Assembly (NCBI GenBank): GCA_964406005.1
Contig: CAYOPZ010000013.1
Coordinates: forward strand, 12,724-76,723
DNA: 64,000 nt
DNA from: CAYOPZ01 sp964406005
Lineage (GTDB): Bacteria > Bacteroidota > Bacteroidia > Bacteroidales > SM23-62
Reading direction: 5' to 3'
The position numbers were made by a program, and so were the translations under genes. Below, one piece after another: positions 41,777 through 51,100 of this stretch. The notes under the pieces are model-generated. The model saw nothing but the letters and a program-made list of their open reading frames with translations. It was not told the DNA's origin and did no database searches. Positions within the stretch are counted from its first letter, which is position 1. Each line of letters opens with the position of its first letter.

Positions 41777-43510
41777 TTACTGTTCTTCCGGGATCATCGA
41801 TTCGATCATCGCTTCGATTTCATCATTTGTATACCCGATAAGGTCAATGGCATCTTCCGGGCATACGGGATTGCACATGCCGCATCCTTTGCAGCTTTCC
41901 GTGACAACCACGGCGACCTGTTTCCCGTTGTGGCTTTCCTCTTTAATGGCATCGAAGGGACATATCCCCGAACACAGGTCGCACCAGGTGCATTTTGCAG
42001 GATCGATGCGGGCAATGGTCGGGTCCAGTTCGATCTTTTCTTCCCTCAGCAGGGCATGCGCCTTGGATACGGCGGACAGGCCGGATTTTACCGATTCCGT
42101 AATGTTTTTCGGACCCTGGCTTGTCCCTGCAATAAAGACCCCGTCAATAACCGTTTCGACGGGACGCAGCTTGGGATGCACTTCATTGAAGAATTTATCC
42201 CTCCCCAGGGGGGCTTTAAACAATTCCGCTGTTTTTTCATATCCTTCGGAAGGGACCATTCCGTTTACCAGAACCAGAAGATCGGGCCTTACTTCAAGTT
42301 CCATGCCCATGGTTAGCTGGTCCCTGACTTTAACGGATATTTGCTGATTTTCCATGACAACATCCGGGGGATCGTCATCGTCGAATTTCAGAAAAATATC
42401 CCCGTTCCTGGAAGCTTCCTCATAGAGCAGCTCATACTTGCCGTAGGTCCGCATCTGGCGGTACAGATGGATGCACCGGATACCCGGGTTTGCCTTCCGG
42501 ATCTGAATGGATGTATCCAGTGTTATGGTACAGCAGATACGGGAACAGTACTTATTGTCGCCTTCTATCTGGCAGCTTCCCACACAGTAAATAAAGGCGA
42601 TCTGGCGGACAGGATTCCCGTTCAATGATACAATGGCGCCTTCCTTTTCCAGTTTTTCTTTAAGTTCGTCAAGTGTGATGACAGCAGGATGCTTGCCGTA
42701 GCCGAACTCTCCGTCTCCCGGCCTGTACGGATCGAATCCCGTGGCCAGGATCACCGCGCCTGTCCGGATCTGATGGTGTTTACGGTCCTGCCCGGGATCG
42801 GGGCGATCCGTGAAATCCAGGTTGAAATTGCCGACGCTTCCGCTGACGGCCTGAATCTCGGCGCCTGTATGTATCCTGATGTTTTTATTTTCTGCCAGTT
42901 CATGGTACAGTTCGTCCACAATTTCCTTTCCGCTCCTGTCGCTTCCGGTCAATTTTCCCCAGAGGGGGATCTTTCCGCCTGCGACATGACTTTTTTCGAG
43001 AAGGTATACACTGGTTCCCAGTTGTGCCAGGCCAAGTGCCGTCCGCATTCCCGTGATCCCCGCACCGATCACCGCCACAGAATTTTCGGCCGTGATGCTG
43101 ATGGGATCCAGGGCGCGGGCAAACTGCGCTCTGGTGATGCCGGCTTTGATCAGTCTTATGGCTTTTTCAGTGGCCCTTTCGGGTTGATCCGAATGCGCCC
43201 ATGAACCCTGTTCGCGGATATTTACATGAACGTACCGGTAGGGATTCATCCCGGCGCGTTTTGCTACGTTCCTGAAGGTCGGCACATGCAGTTTCGGGGA
43301 GCAGGAAGCAACGACCAGCCCCTCCAGCTGTTTGTCCCTGATGTCTTCGATGATCTCATTCTGCGCCGAATCGGAACAGGCGAACATGGTCGTTTTCAAT
43401 ACGTGAACCCCTTCGATGTCCGCAACGGCCGCTTTTGCCTTTTCCACATCCACGACATCGGATATGTTGGATCCGCAATGGCATATATATACCCCTATTC
43501 TCTTCTTCAT
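41777..43510 (-). CDS. qmoB: HdrA-like FAD/Fe-S subunit (QmoB-like)
   Basis: 577 aa. It begins with the HdrA N-terminal segment GVYICHCGSNISDVVDVEKA and FACSDSAQNEIIEDI, then a flavin Rossmann motif VIGAGITGMRTALGLA. Near the C-terminus are two [4Fe-4S] motifs, CTWCDLCSGICPFDAI and CKGCGMCNPVCPEDAI. Classical QmoB of sulfate reducers carries a fused C-terminal MvhD domain; here that domain is absent and encoded separately at 44836. It should accept or bifurcate electrons with the QmoA-like partner. The start overlaps the qmoA-like stop (ATGA). Confidence 0.87.
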   Translation of the reverse strand: MKKRIGVYICHCGSNISDVVDVEKAKAAVADIEGVHVLKTTMFACSDSAQNEIIEDIRDKQLEGLVVASCSPKLHVPTFRNVAKRAGMNPYRYVHVNIREQGSWAHSDQPERATEKAIRLIKAGITRAQFARALDPISITAENSVAVIGAGITGMRTALGLAQLGTSVYLLEKSHVAGGKIPLWGKLTGSDRSGKEIVDELYHELAENKNIRIHTGAEIQAVSGSVGNFNLDFTDRPDPGQDRKHHQIRTGAVILATGFDPYRPGDGEFGYGKHPAVITLDELKEKLEKEGAIVSLNGNPVRQIAFIYCVGSCQIEGDNKYCSRICCTITLDTSIQIRKANPGIRCIHLYRQMRTYGKYELLYEEASRNGDIFLKFDDDDPPDVVMENQQISVKVRDQLTMGMELEVRPDLLVLVNGMVPSEGYEKTAELFKAPLGRDKFFNEVHPKLRPVETVIDGVFIAGTSQGPKNITESVKSGLSAVSKAHALLREEKIELDPTIARIDPAKCTWCDLCSGICPFDAIKEESHNGKQVAVVVTESCKGCGMCNPVCPEDAIDLIGYTNDEIEAMIESMIPEEQ

Positions 43511-44823
43511 GACAGGTTCCTTAAATAGGCGGCCGCTTCGGCAGACGCATTCCCGGCGCTTAATATGGTATCCGGTATGTCCATCGGTCCCGCGGCGGTT
43601 CCGGCCACAAAAACACCTTTCATGGAGGTGAGCGACGGGGAGACCAGTTCGTCGGATTGTTCAATGTAATCGAATTCGTTGGTCAGCGGCCGGTTTCCGT
43701 TGAAGGCATCCATAAAGCTCGTATTGGGCAGGAGCCCCACGGAAAGTACCACCAGGTCGTGCTCGGAGGTCTCCGGCCTGCCTCCGTTTTCTATGTTCTC
43801 GTAATGCAGCAGCAGGTCCCCGTTTTCCATTTCCGTGATCCTCGCCACCCGTGATTTGATGAATTCAACCCCCATTCCCCTTGACTGTTCATAGAATTCC
43901 TGGTATCCTTTTCCGAAAGCCCGGATATCCATGTAATAGATCGTCACGTCGGCCATGGGCAGCGATCCCATGATCAGCTGGGCCTGCTTGATCGAATACA
44001 TGCAGCAAACCTGCGAGCATAGCGGGTTTCCCATGGTGTGATCCCTCGACCCCGCACATAAGATGTAGGCTATGTTGTCAGGCATCTTTCCGTCGCCGGG
44101 CCGCAGGACCGTGTTATAGGGCCGGGTTGGGACCAGCTGCCGTTCCATATGCATGGAATGAACCACATTTTTAAATCTGCCGTATCCGTACTGCAGTTTG
44201 GTCTCCGCATTGAACAAACGGTAACCGGTGGCAACGATGACGCTCCTGGCTTCGACCGGGACGGGGATTTCTTTCTGTGTGAAATCTATGGCATCGGCAG
44301 GACAGGCTTTTTCACAGGCGCCGCACAATGTGCAATTGTCAATATCTATCGCGGCGACCCTGGGCGAGGCCGTACTGAACGGAATGAAGGCCGCTTTTCT
44401 CCCCACCAGGTCATACTGGTACTGGTCACGTACGCTGACGGGACAGGCATCCTCACACAACTGGCATCCCGTGCAATCGTCCTCCCTGACATATCTCGGT
44501 TTCTTGATGACCGTCCCCCGGTAGTGGCCGTTGAAGGGTGTGAGGTCCCGGACTTCGGACCAGGTCATCACCGTGATGTTCGGATGCCTGTCGGTTTCCG
44601 ACATTTTCGGGGTCGATATGCATGCGGCACAGTCGAGTGTGGGAAAAACCTTGCTCAGGTGGATCATTTTTCCGCCGATGGAATAATCCTTTTCCACCAG
44701 CAAGACCCTGAACCCCATGTTTGCTAAGCTCAGCGAGGCTTCTTCACCGGCGATCCCGCCTCCGATCACCAGGGTGTCGTATTGTACGGGTTCTCCTTTG
44801 GTATTCTGACTGCTTTTACTCAT
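43507..44823 (-). CDS. qmoA: HdrA-like FAD/Fe-S subunit (QmoA-like)
   Basis: 438 aa. Flavin-binding VIGGGIAGEEASLSLANMG at the N-terminus, the HdrA-type segment FPTLDCAACISTPKM, then two [4Fe-4S] motifs, CTGCQLCEDACP and CTLCGACEKACPADAID, and LCAGSRD... CSQVCCMYSIKQA. It lacks the N-terminal CHCG domain of its partner, as expected for QmoA. It probably forms a heterodimer with the 41777 product and passes electrons to or from QmoC. It is preceded by the MvhD-like gene 12 bp upstream. The sulfur or thiol substrate of the complex is unknown. Confidence 0.88.
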   Translation of the reverse strand: MSKSSQNTKGEPVQYDTLVIGGGIAGEEASLSLANMGFRVLLVEKDYSIGGKMIHLSKVFPTLDCAACISTPKMSETDRHPNITVMTWSEVRDLTPFNGHYRGTVIKKPRYVREDDCTGCQLCEDACPVSVRDQYQYDLVGRKAAFIPFSTASPRVAAIDIDNCTLCGACEKACPADAIDFTQKEIPVPVEARSVIVATGYRLFNAETKLQYGYGRFKNVVHSMHMERQLVPTRPYNTVLRPGDGKMPDNIAYILCAGSRDHTMGNPLCSQVCCMYSIKQAQLIMGSLPMADVTIYYMDIRAFGKGYQEFYEQSRGMGVEFIKSRVARITEMENGDLLLHYENIENGGRPETSEHDLVVLSVGLLPNTSFMDAFNGNRPLTNEFDYIEQSDELVSPSLTSMKGVFVAGTAAGPMDIPDTILSAGNASAEAAAYLRNLS

Positions 44824-44835
44824 TTCATACCCGAA

Positions 44836-45261
44836 TTATGCACTTGTAACTCCGGATCCTTCCTCCTGCAATGCCGACAATTCCTTGCTGAAGTTCTCGA
44901 TATGTTTCACAAAGGCTTCTGAGCATACCGAGCAAATGGCGGCCATTTTAAGACGCCTGGGCGGGATCCCCTTCTCCTTCATGAGCTGATGGGTTTTTGT
45001 AACAAGATTTCCCGTGTTGGTGGTGCATGCATCGCTGTAAGGGCAATCCGTACCGTCGGCTGCGATAAAAACGCCATCGAACCCCTTTTCAAGGGCATGC
45101 AGTATCCACCTGGGCTTTATACTGCTCGAACAGGGAACTGAAATGCTGCAGGCACCGGGTGAATAGTGCATTTTCAGCAAACCGGCAAGATCTATGGCCG
45201 GGTCCGAGATTTTTTCAGTGGAAAAGACCAGAATACTGGGATGAAATTGCCGGTCTGACAT
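44836..45261 (-). CDS. MvhD/FlpD-like hydrogenase iron-sulfur subunit, stand-alone
   Basis: 141 aa. Matches the MvhD domain: SISVPCSSSIKPRWILHALEKGFDGVFIAADGTDCPY, then KEKGIPPRRLKMAAICSVCSEAF. Several Cys are suited to a [2Fe-2S] site. In methanogens MvhD carries electrons from a partner (hydrogenase or formate dehydrogenase) into HdrA, and in sulfate reducers the domain is fused to QmoB. Here it is a separate subunit between tusA (2-bp gap) and qmoA. The external electron partner is not encoded nearby. Confidence 0.83.
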   Translation of the reverse strand: MSDRQFHPSILVFSTEKISDPAIDLAGLLKMHYSPGACSISVPCSSSIKPRWILHALEKGFDGVFIAADGTDCPYSDACTTNTGNLVTKTHQLMKEKGIPPRRLKMAAICSVCSEAFVKHIENFSKELSALQEEGSGVTSA

Positions 45262-45263
45262 TC

Positions 45264-45515
45264 CTACCCCTTTCTCAGATAGATCCTGAAATAACCGTCT
45301 TCCTCCACCACGCCTACGTATTCATGCCCTTTCTTCTGTGCCCATTTGGGGATGTCCCTCTTGGTCCCCTCGTCGGCTGAAAGCACTTCCATGAGCTGGC
45401 CTGTGGAAATATTGGCAATTTCCTTTTTTGCCGCCAGCAGGGGGCCGGGGCATGCCGTTCCCCTTGCGTCAACCGTCTTGTCGACCGGAAGTGTTTTTAA
45501 TTCATCAGCATTCAT
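45264..45515 (-). CDS. tusA: TusA-family sulfur carrier protein
   Basis: 83 aa. Single TusA/SirA fold with the sulfur-accepting Cys22 in TACPGPLLAAKKEI (CPGP motif intact), followed by GQLMEVLSADEGTKRDIPKWAQ. TusA proteins receive persulfide sulfur and hand it on in thiolation or in sulfur oxidation/reduction. Its operon with DsrE-like and Hdr-like proteins recalls the sHdr and Dsr systems, where TusA delivers sulfane sulfur. That function is inferred from context. Confidence 0.9.
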   Translation of the reverse strand: MNADELKTLPVDKTVDARGTACPGPLLAAKKEIANISTGQLMEVLSADEGTKRDIPKWAQKKGHEYVGVVEEDGYFRIYLRKG

Positions 45516-45537
45516 CGCTTTTTGTGTTTATGGATTA

Positions 45538-45951
45538 TTAAATAAACAGGTGCACATCGGCTTCCTGTGCAGAAGTTATGTATTCTCCGATGCCGCAGAT
45601 GTCGTCGCCCAGTTCGTTGAAATCCTCGAGCTTTTCTCCGCCCCATATCTTACCTGCAAGCCCGCATATATGGATCTTTACATTGGTCATTTCCTTGGCT
45701 TCCCTGAAGAACTGCTGCCAGGTGTTGACCTTCAGCCTTTCGAGGGAAGCGAAAAATTCATCCTTCAGGTGAGGCAATTCTGCCATGGTGCCCTTTTCAT
45801 TGATATTTTCCTTTTTGAATGCCCTGGCTCCCATAAGCAGGACGAACACATCCACATCCATGTCGTCGGCTGCTGCACCGCTCAGGATAATTCCTGCTGC
45901 AGTCAGTTTATCGACGCTCCCGGAGAAGAGTGCCATTGTCATCTTTTTCAT
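45538..45951 (-). CDS. DsrE-family protein
   Basis: 137 aa, DsrE/DsrF/TusD-like fold: MALFSGSVDKLTAAGIILSGAAADDMDVDVFVLLMGARAF at the N-terminus and VKIHICGLAGKIWG with a Cys in the position of the sulfur-binding cysteine of DsrE2/DsrE3-type proteins. As the first gene of the operon, before tusA, it probably exchanges sulfur with TusA. It is divergent from the Crp/Fnr gene with a 179-bp regulatory gap. A peroxiredoxin-like label (DsrE2) is an alternative within the same superfamily. Confidence 0.82.
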   Translation of the reverse strand: MKKMTMALFSGSVDKLTAAGIILSGAAADDMDVDVFVLLMGARAFKKENINEKGTMAELPHLKDEFFASLERLKVNTWQQFFREAKEMTNVKIHICGLAGKIWGGEKLEDFNELGDDICGIGEYITSAQEADVHLFI

Positions 45952-46025
45952 AATGATATTGATTTAATAATGATAAATAATCGACACTGCAAAAATCAGT
46001 ATAATACCTTTTCATTGTCGGGTTG

Positions 46026-46061
46026 TTCACGTGATGTTCCCGATGGTTTTCAAGTGATATT
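46026..46061. promoter_or_regulatory. Direct repeat in the dsrE/crp divergent gap
   Basis: TTCACGTGATGTT (46026-46038) and TTCAAGTGATATT (46049-46061) agree at 11 of 13 positions and are 23 bp apart start to start, about two helical turns. The first contains the perfect palindrome TCACGTGA. A near-consensus -7 box for the regulator gene, TAATTTTA, lies at 46098-46105. Binding by the Crp/Fnr protein is a positional inference. Confidence 0.45.
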
Positions 46062-46130
46062 ATTCATCCCTGGAATGAGACAATCATCACATTTTATTAA
46101 TTTTAAACCTGCTTACTAATTGTTATTACA

Positions 46131-46820
46131 ATGAGAGGACAGGAGATCAAGTGCAAAGATTGTATTGTAAAGTCCATCCCCGCTGAAAAACTGACGACCG
46201 GGGAACTGGATGTCCTGAACAACAACTGTGCGAGGATTGCTTTCAGGAAAGGGGAAAACATCATCAAACAGGGGGCTTTTACAACCAATATCGTCTATAT
46301 TAAATCGGGACTGGTCAAGGAACATATGAAAGGGCCCAACGGGAAGGACGAGATCCTGAAAATCACAAAGGCCCCGGCATATATCGGGGTTCCCGCGGCA
46401 TTGGGAGGACGGGTTCATACATACTCCTGCACGGCCCTGGAGCCCGCGAGCGTTTGTTTCATTGACCTGCGTGTCTTCAACGACCTGTTGCTGTCCAATC
46501 CTTTTTTTTCCAGGGAACTTATACTGAACCTGAGCAGGGACCTGCTCGAGCATTTCACAAGGTGTGTCAACAAGACCCAGAAACAGCTCCACGGGAGCCT
46601 GGCCGAAGCACTTTTGTACTTATCTGAAAAAATTTATCGTTCCGGTACCTTTAAATTGTCCCTGACAAGGACAGAGCTGGGAGCCCTGATCGGTACAACC
46701 CGTGAAACCGTAACGAGGATACTGCATGAATACACGGAAAACGGATGGATAGGCATCCAGGGCAAAACCGTGAAGATCCTTAAAAAGGACATGCTTCAAA
46801 AAATCTCGGATGCGGGATAG
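46131..46820 (+). CDS. Crp/Fnr-family transcriptional regulator
   Basis: 229 aa. N-terminal cyclic-nucleotide-binding-type beta roll (FRKGENIIKQGAFTTNIVYIKSGLVKEH), dimer helix, and a C-terminal winged helix with recognition segment GTTRETVTRILHEY, close to the FNR reading head (E and R preserved). Cys8 and Cys11 (CKDC) and Cys109 (EPASVCF) align with three of the four FNR cluster ligands; the third FNR ligand has no counterpart, while Cys33 is nearby. It is divergent from the dsrE-tusA-Qmo operon, so it is probably its redox or oxygen regulator. Confidence 0.88.
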   Translation: MRGQEIKCKDCIVKSIPAEKLTTGELDVLNNNCARIAFRKGENIIKQGAFTTNIVYIKSGLVKEHMKGPNGKDEILKITKAPAYIGVPAALGGRVHTYSCTALEPASVCFIDLRVFNDLLLSNPFFSRELILNLSRDLLEHFTRCVNKTQKQLHGSLAEALLYLSEKIYRSGTFKLSLTRTELGALIGTTRETVTRILHEYTENGWIGIQGKTVKILKKDMLQKISDAG

Positions 46821-46923
46821 GAATAATCCCCTGTAAATGACCCAAACTATTGTCTGAATAATTAAAATTCGGTAATTTGGTTTATCCTAATGTAATAATC
46901 ATCAGGCCAAATGTTTTGATTGC

Positions 46924-48111
46924 ATGAAATTTCAAGTAAACCGTTTTTATTGTATCCTGTTGCTTTTTCTTACATCATGCGAGCCATGGACCCTTGAAAA
47001 AAGACCGGATCATGATTTCATCACTTTTGTGACAACCGTGCAGGACAATGCCGACAAGGAAAGCTGGGGGATTATTAATGACGGGGGCGGATATGTTGTC
47101 GTCGGGACAAGTGAAGTACACGGCTCAGGCAACCCGGATGTATATCTGATAAAGGTCAATGATACAGGCGTAAAACAGTGGCATTCCAGCTTCGGGGACA
47201 GTGATCCCGAGCAAGGGACGGCAATTATTGAACGCAGGGATGATCAGGGATATGTAATAGTCGGGAATAAAAATGCAGGTGGGAGTGACTGGCAGATGTA
47301 TCTTATAAATACAGATCTTCAGGGAAATAAAATCTGGGAAGGGAAGTACGGCTGGATCAACGAGGACAAAGGCTTTTCTTTGGTTCAGTTGCAGGACGGG
47401 GGCTTCCTGCTTCTGGGGCACTCCCTGACATGGGAAGCTGCCGGCCTTGGTACAGAGGCAGTGATCTATAAAACGCTGGCAAACGGGGATGAACAGGCGA
47501 GATACCAGTTTGGCAATCCTGTAGTAAACGGCACTGATCTGGATGATTTCGGACATTCCATTATCGGTTCCGGTGACGGGAATTTCATCATGCTGATTAC
47601 CTGCGAGGACAAAAACACTTCGGGAACGTATAATATACATCTGGTAAAACTGGATGGTTCTTCCCTGAGTGTTATCTGGGATCAGACACTGATCGAAAAC
47701 TGCTTCCCTATGAATGCTTCCGTAATTGCATTAAGCGATGGATATGCAGTTTTGGGGGCTTTAACCAACAATAAACTATCTCTTGTGAGAACCAATACCG
47801 GAGGTACCGGCCGCTGGGAACACTCGTATGACAATTGTGATTGCGCCAGGGGCGCTTCCGTTATACAAACCCGGGATAACGGGTTCCTGATACTCAGCTC
47901 GGGAATGACGCTGATCAAGACCGATGAAAACGGAGTGGAATCGGCAAGAACCGATTTTGGTGGGGAAGTGCTCGGAAACCGCTGCATCCTGGAGGCGGGC
48001 GACGGAGGATATGTATTCACAGGGGTATTTGAAAACAGATCTTCCGGCATCAAGGAACTGAAGATCGTGAAAATGTACCCTGACATTACCAGCTCTTCAC
48101 CGGATCTGTAA
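46924..48111 (+). CDS. Lipoprotein with propeller-type repeats
   Basis: 395 aa. Lipoprotein signal with Cys at LFLTSCEPW. The mature part is a series of about six repeats of ~55 residues with the pattern GGYVVVGTSE...DVYLIKVNDTGVKQW, i.e. a beta-propeller of the kind common in exported Bacteroidota proteins. No catalytic residues are visible. It is separated from the Crp gene by 103 bp and convergent with the T9SS protein. Probable surface or periplasmic binding protein; function unknown. Confidence 0.65.
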   Translation: MKFQVNRFYCILLLFLTSCEPWTLEKRPDHDFITFVTTVQDNADKESWGIINDGGGYVVVGTSEVHGSGNPDVYLIKVNDTGVKQWHSSFGDSDPEQGTAIIERRDDQGYVIVGNKNAGGSDWQMYLINTDLQGNKIWEGKYGWINEDKGFSLVQLQDGGFLLLGHSLTWEAAGLGTEAVIYKTLANGDEQARYQFGNPVVNGTDLDDFGHSIIGSGDGNFIMLITCEDKNTSGTYNIHLVKLDGSSLSVIWDQTLIENCFPMNASVIALSDGYAVLGALTNNKLSLVRTNTGGTGRWEHSYDNCDCARGASVIQTRDNGFLILSSGMTLIKTDENGVESARTDFGGEVLGNRCILEAGDGGYVFTGVFENRSSGIKELKIVKMYPDITSSSPDL

Positions 48112-48146
48112 GCTGCATCCTGTTCAGAAAGCCAGGCATTCGCTCA

Positions 48147-51100
48147 TTATTCCTTTATGAATTTCCGGTTGATCACACGATCTTCCTTAACAATCCTGAT
48201 GAAATAGATACCTGCCTTCCACTCCTTAACATTGAATTCCTGCCTCACTGATCCGGGTTCCGAAATAAATTGATGCACACGAATCAGTTGTCCCGTTTCA
48301 GAGTAGAAGCTGACAGAGGTCTTTTCCCTGGCCGTTGAATGAAATTCAATGGTTACGGTCTGCGAAGCCGGATTGGGATAAATTTCAATATCCCTGAGGG
48401 TCAGGGCATTGATCCCGGATACCGGTTCATTCGACCATTCGGCCTGAAAGCCTGTCCCGGTAATGGTGTCGTTCGTGGTGAAACGGATGAACATCGAGTT
48501 GCCGGATCTGACCAGGGCGGGAGGGGGACCGTCATTATTGTACTGGCCAATTAAAGGAGCTGTTGCATCGCTTCCGTTGTATACCCTTACAAAATCCCCG
48601 GCTTTGATGTCAAATGGCTCGTCAAAACTCAGGTAGATGCTGTCCACACCGGTCGGCAGCAGTGTCCATGAGCAATCCAGGTTGTTCCTGTACAGATTGT
48701 TCGTGCAGCCGAAACTGAATGTGCCGCTTGCCTCGAAATAGGTTTCCTGTCCGCAGGCCGGGCAGTACACGAACAGATCGATGGAATCCCTGCCTGTGCA
48801 GCCGTATTGATTTGTCCCGACGAGGATGTAGGTAGTGTTTTCATTGGGAGAGGCCGTAACCTGGGCGCCCGTGGTGCCGCTCAAACCGCCTGCAGGGCTC
48901 CATACATAGCTGTCGGCCCCGGAGGCATTCAGGCTGGTGTTGCTTCCCCGGTCGATCGGGTTCCGGACGGCTGTGATGCCGACCACCGGGTTGGGGTGGA
49001 TCACAATGGTCACCGAGTCGGATTTGTCACAACCCGTGGAGTCGATGGTTTCTGTCAGGTAATATTTATAGGTTTCCGGAACCACCGGATGTACGACCGG
49101 GTCTGCCTGCGCGGAAGCCAGGTCTCCCTGGCTGGATGTCCAGGAGTAGCTGTGGGCCGTGTTTTCTGCGGTTCCCAGGTGAAAGTCCCGGGAGTCTGCT
49201 TCACAGATTTCCTGGTCCTCAAGTACGGCCGGATCCGGAACAGGGTTTATGGCCAGTGCAAGCTGTTTGTTCAGGCTTTCGCATCCGTCTGCCGTCTGTG
49301 TGGCATAATAGGGATATATACCGACTTCCGTTTCGCCGGTTGCATAGCTGTTCCCCGATCCAAGCAGGGTGGACCGCCCGGCATCCGCGTACCAGTTTAT
49401 GCTGCTTCCTGCCGCAGTGAGATCGGGAACGCTCTCCCCGTAGCAGACTGCCTGGCTGTCGGCAACCGGTGCATCGGGCCTGGGCTTGATCCGCAGGGTA
49501 TCGTATCCGGCTTCACTTTCGCAGCCGGATACCGTTTGTGTCGGATAGTAGTAATAGTATCCCGCAAGCGTATCCCCGGTGGAATAGGTATTACCGGTGT
49601 GGACCGGGGTATTCAGCGCCTCGTCCTCATACCACTGTATATTTTCCCCTGAAACGTAAAGGTCCGGCACGTTCTCCCCGAAACAGGAGACGGAAATGTC
49701 GCCTGCGGGCGGATCCGGCTGGGGATGGATGGTCAGCCGGCTTGTATCCGCATCGCTCTCGCAGCCGTCCGTGGTCTGGGTAACGTAGAATGCCGTGTCA
49801 ACGGCGCCGGAAATACCGGATGCATAGCTGGTTCCCGAACCCACCTGGTTTGTCAGCCCCGGATCGGAGTACCACTTCAGGTCCGTACCCGTGGCCGTGA
49901 AATCCGGTGTCGGTTCATATTCACAGATGACCGAATCAGAGGCGGGCGGGATCGCCGGTGTCGTTTTGATGGTCAGGGTGGCCGAGTCGGCCCGGCTCTC
50001 GCTTTCGTTGATGGTCTGGGTCACGTAGTACTTGTAGGATCCCGCCGCCGTCTGTCCGGTGCTGAAGGAATTCCCGGCAGCCAGCATACTCGTAAGCGCC
50101 CTGTCTGCATACCATTTAATGCCGCTGCCCGTGGCCGTCAGGGGAGGAATGGATCTTGTCGTACACCCCGAGGCATCATTCGCAACCGGGGGCAGGCAGA
50201 ATTCGTCCGCCCCGATATCCGGGGCAGTGGCATCTCTCATTTCTCCATCGATATCATCGGTGACTTCAGAAAGCGGTGTGCCGGCATCATTGAGAAGCGG
50301 ATCCGGGAAATGCGGATCACCGGCGGATGGCAACCCGGGATCGATCGAAAGAGAATTTGCATCCAATCCGGATGCGGACCTCCAGGCCGCGAGGTCAGAC
50401 CGGCCGGCAAGATTCCAGAAACCCAGGGTGTCCCCTGATGTATACAGGTCATTGTAATCGCTCGAAATCCCGGTAGTCTGGTCAGCATAAAAGGAATACC
50501 CATTTGCCGAATTCATCAGGATGTTGTTGTATACCTCTATGTCCGAACTTGTGGAACGTATGTATATTGACTTGGAAGTTATTTGATTACCAGTGATTTC
50601 TACTGTGTTATTGAGTACCTTGGTATAATTCGACGAGCGCACATATATTCCCTGTCCATAAGTTCCCGTGGATTCGATGTTCGTCCTGACGTAATTATTC
50701 GATACGATCCCCTCTTTTCCCGGCTGGCCGTCGCAACTGAACAAATAGATGGCATAGCATTCCTTACTTGAACCGGCGACAACCCGGTTCTTATCCACGA
50801 GCAACGCATCATCGCCATAGTACAGGACCAGGCCCGAGTATGTTTGAGTGGTACCCGTGATGCAGCGGTTGTTCCTTACGACAGGTGCAATACTGTACCG
50901 CAATCGTATTCCGTAGGACAATTGATCAAGGCATTCGTTATTCTCAAGAATGAACCCCTTTGCATACTCACCGGACTGTCCCTGCAGGTAAACCGCATTG
51001 CTTCCGTACCTGAACAGGTTATCCGATATCTCTATGCTGTCTCCCACCCAATCGGTCGTGCCGTTCATTAAATATCCTTCAATAACCGAAGCGTATTGCG

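Noticed and set aside
40358..45951. Qmo-like genes as evidence of sulfate reduction
   Set aside because: No sat, aprAB or dsrAB is visible and the operon layout (separate MvhD, TusA, DsrE) differs from sulfate reducers; only electron transfer linked to sulfur is supported.
48807..49652. 281-codon plus-strand frame inside the T9SS protein gene
   Set aside because: Antisense to clearly repetitive Ig-like coding sequence; composition (Gly/Arg/Cys-rich) typical of shadow frames.
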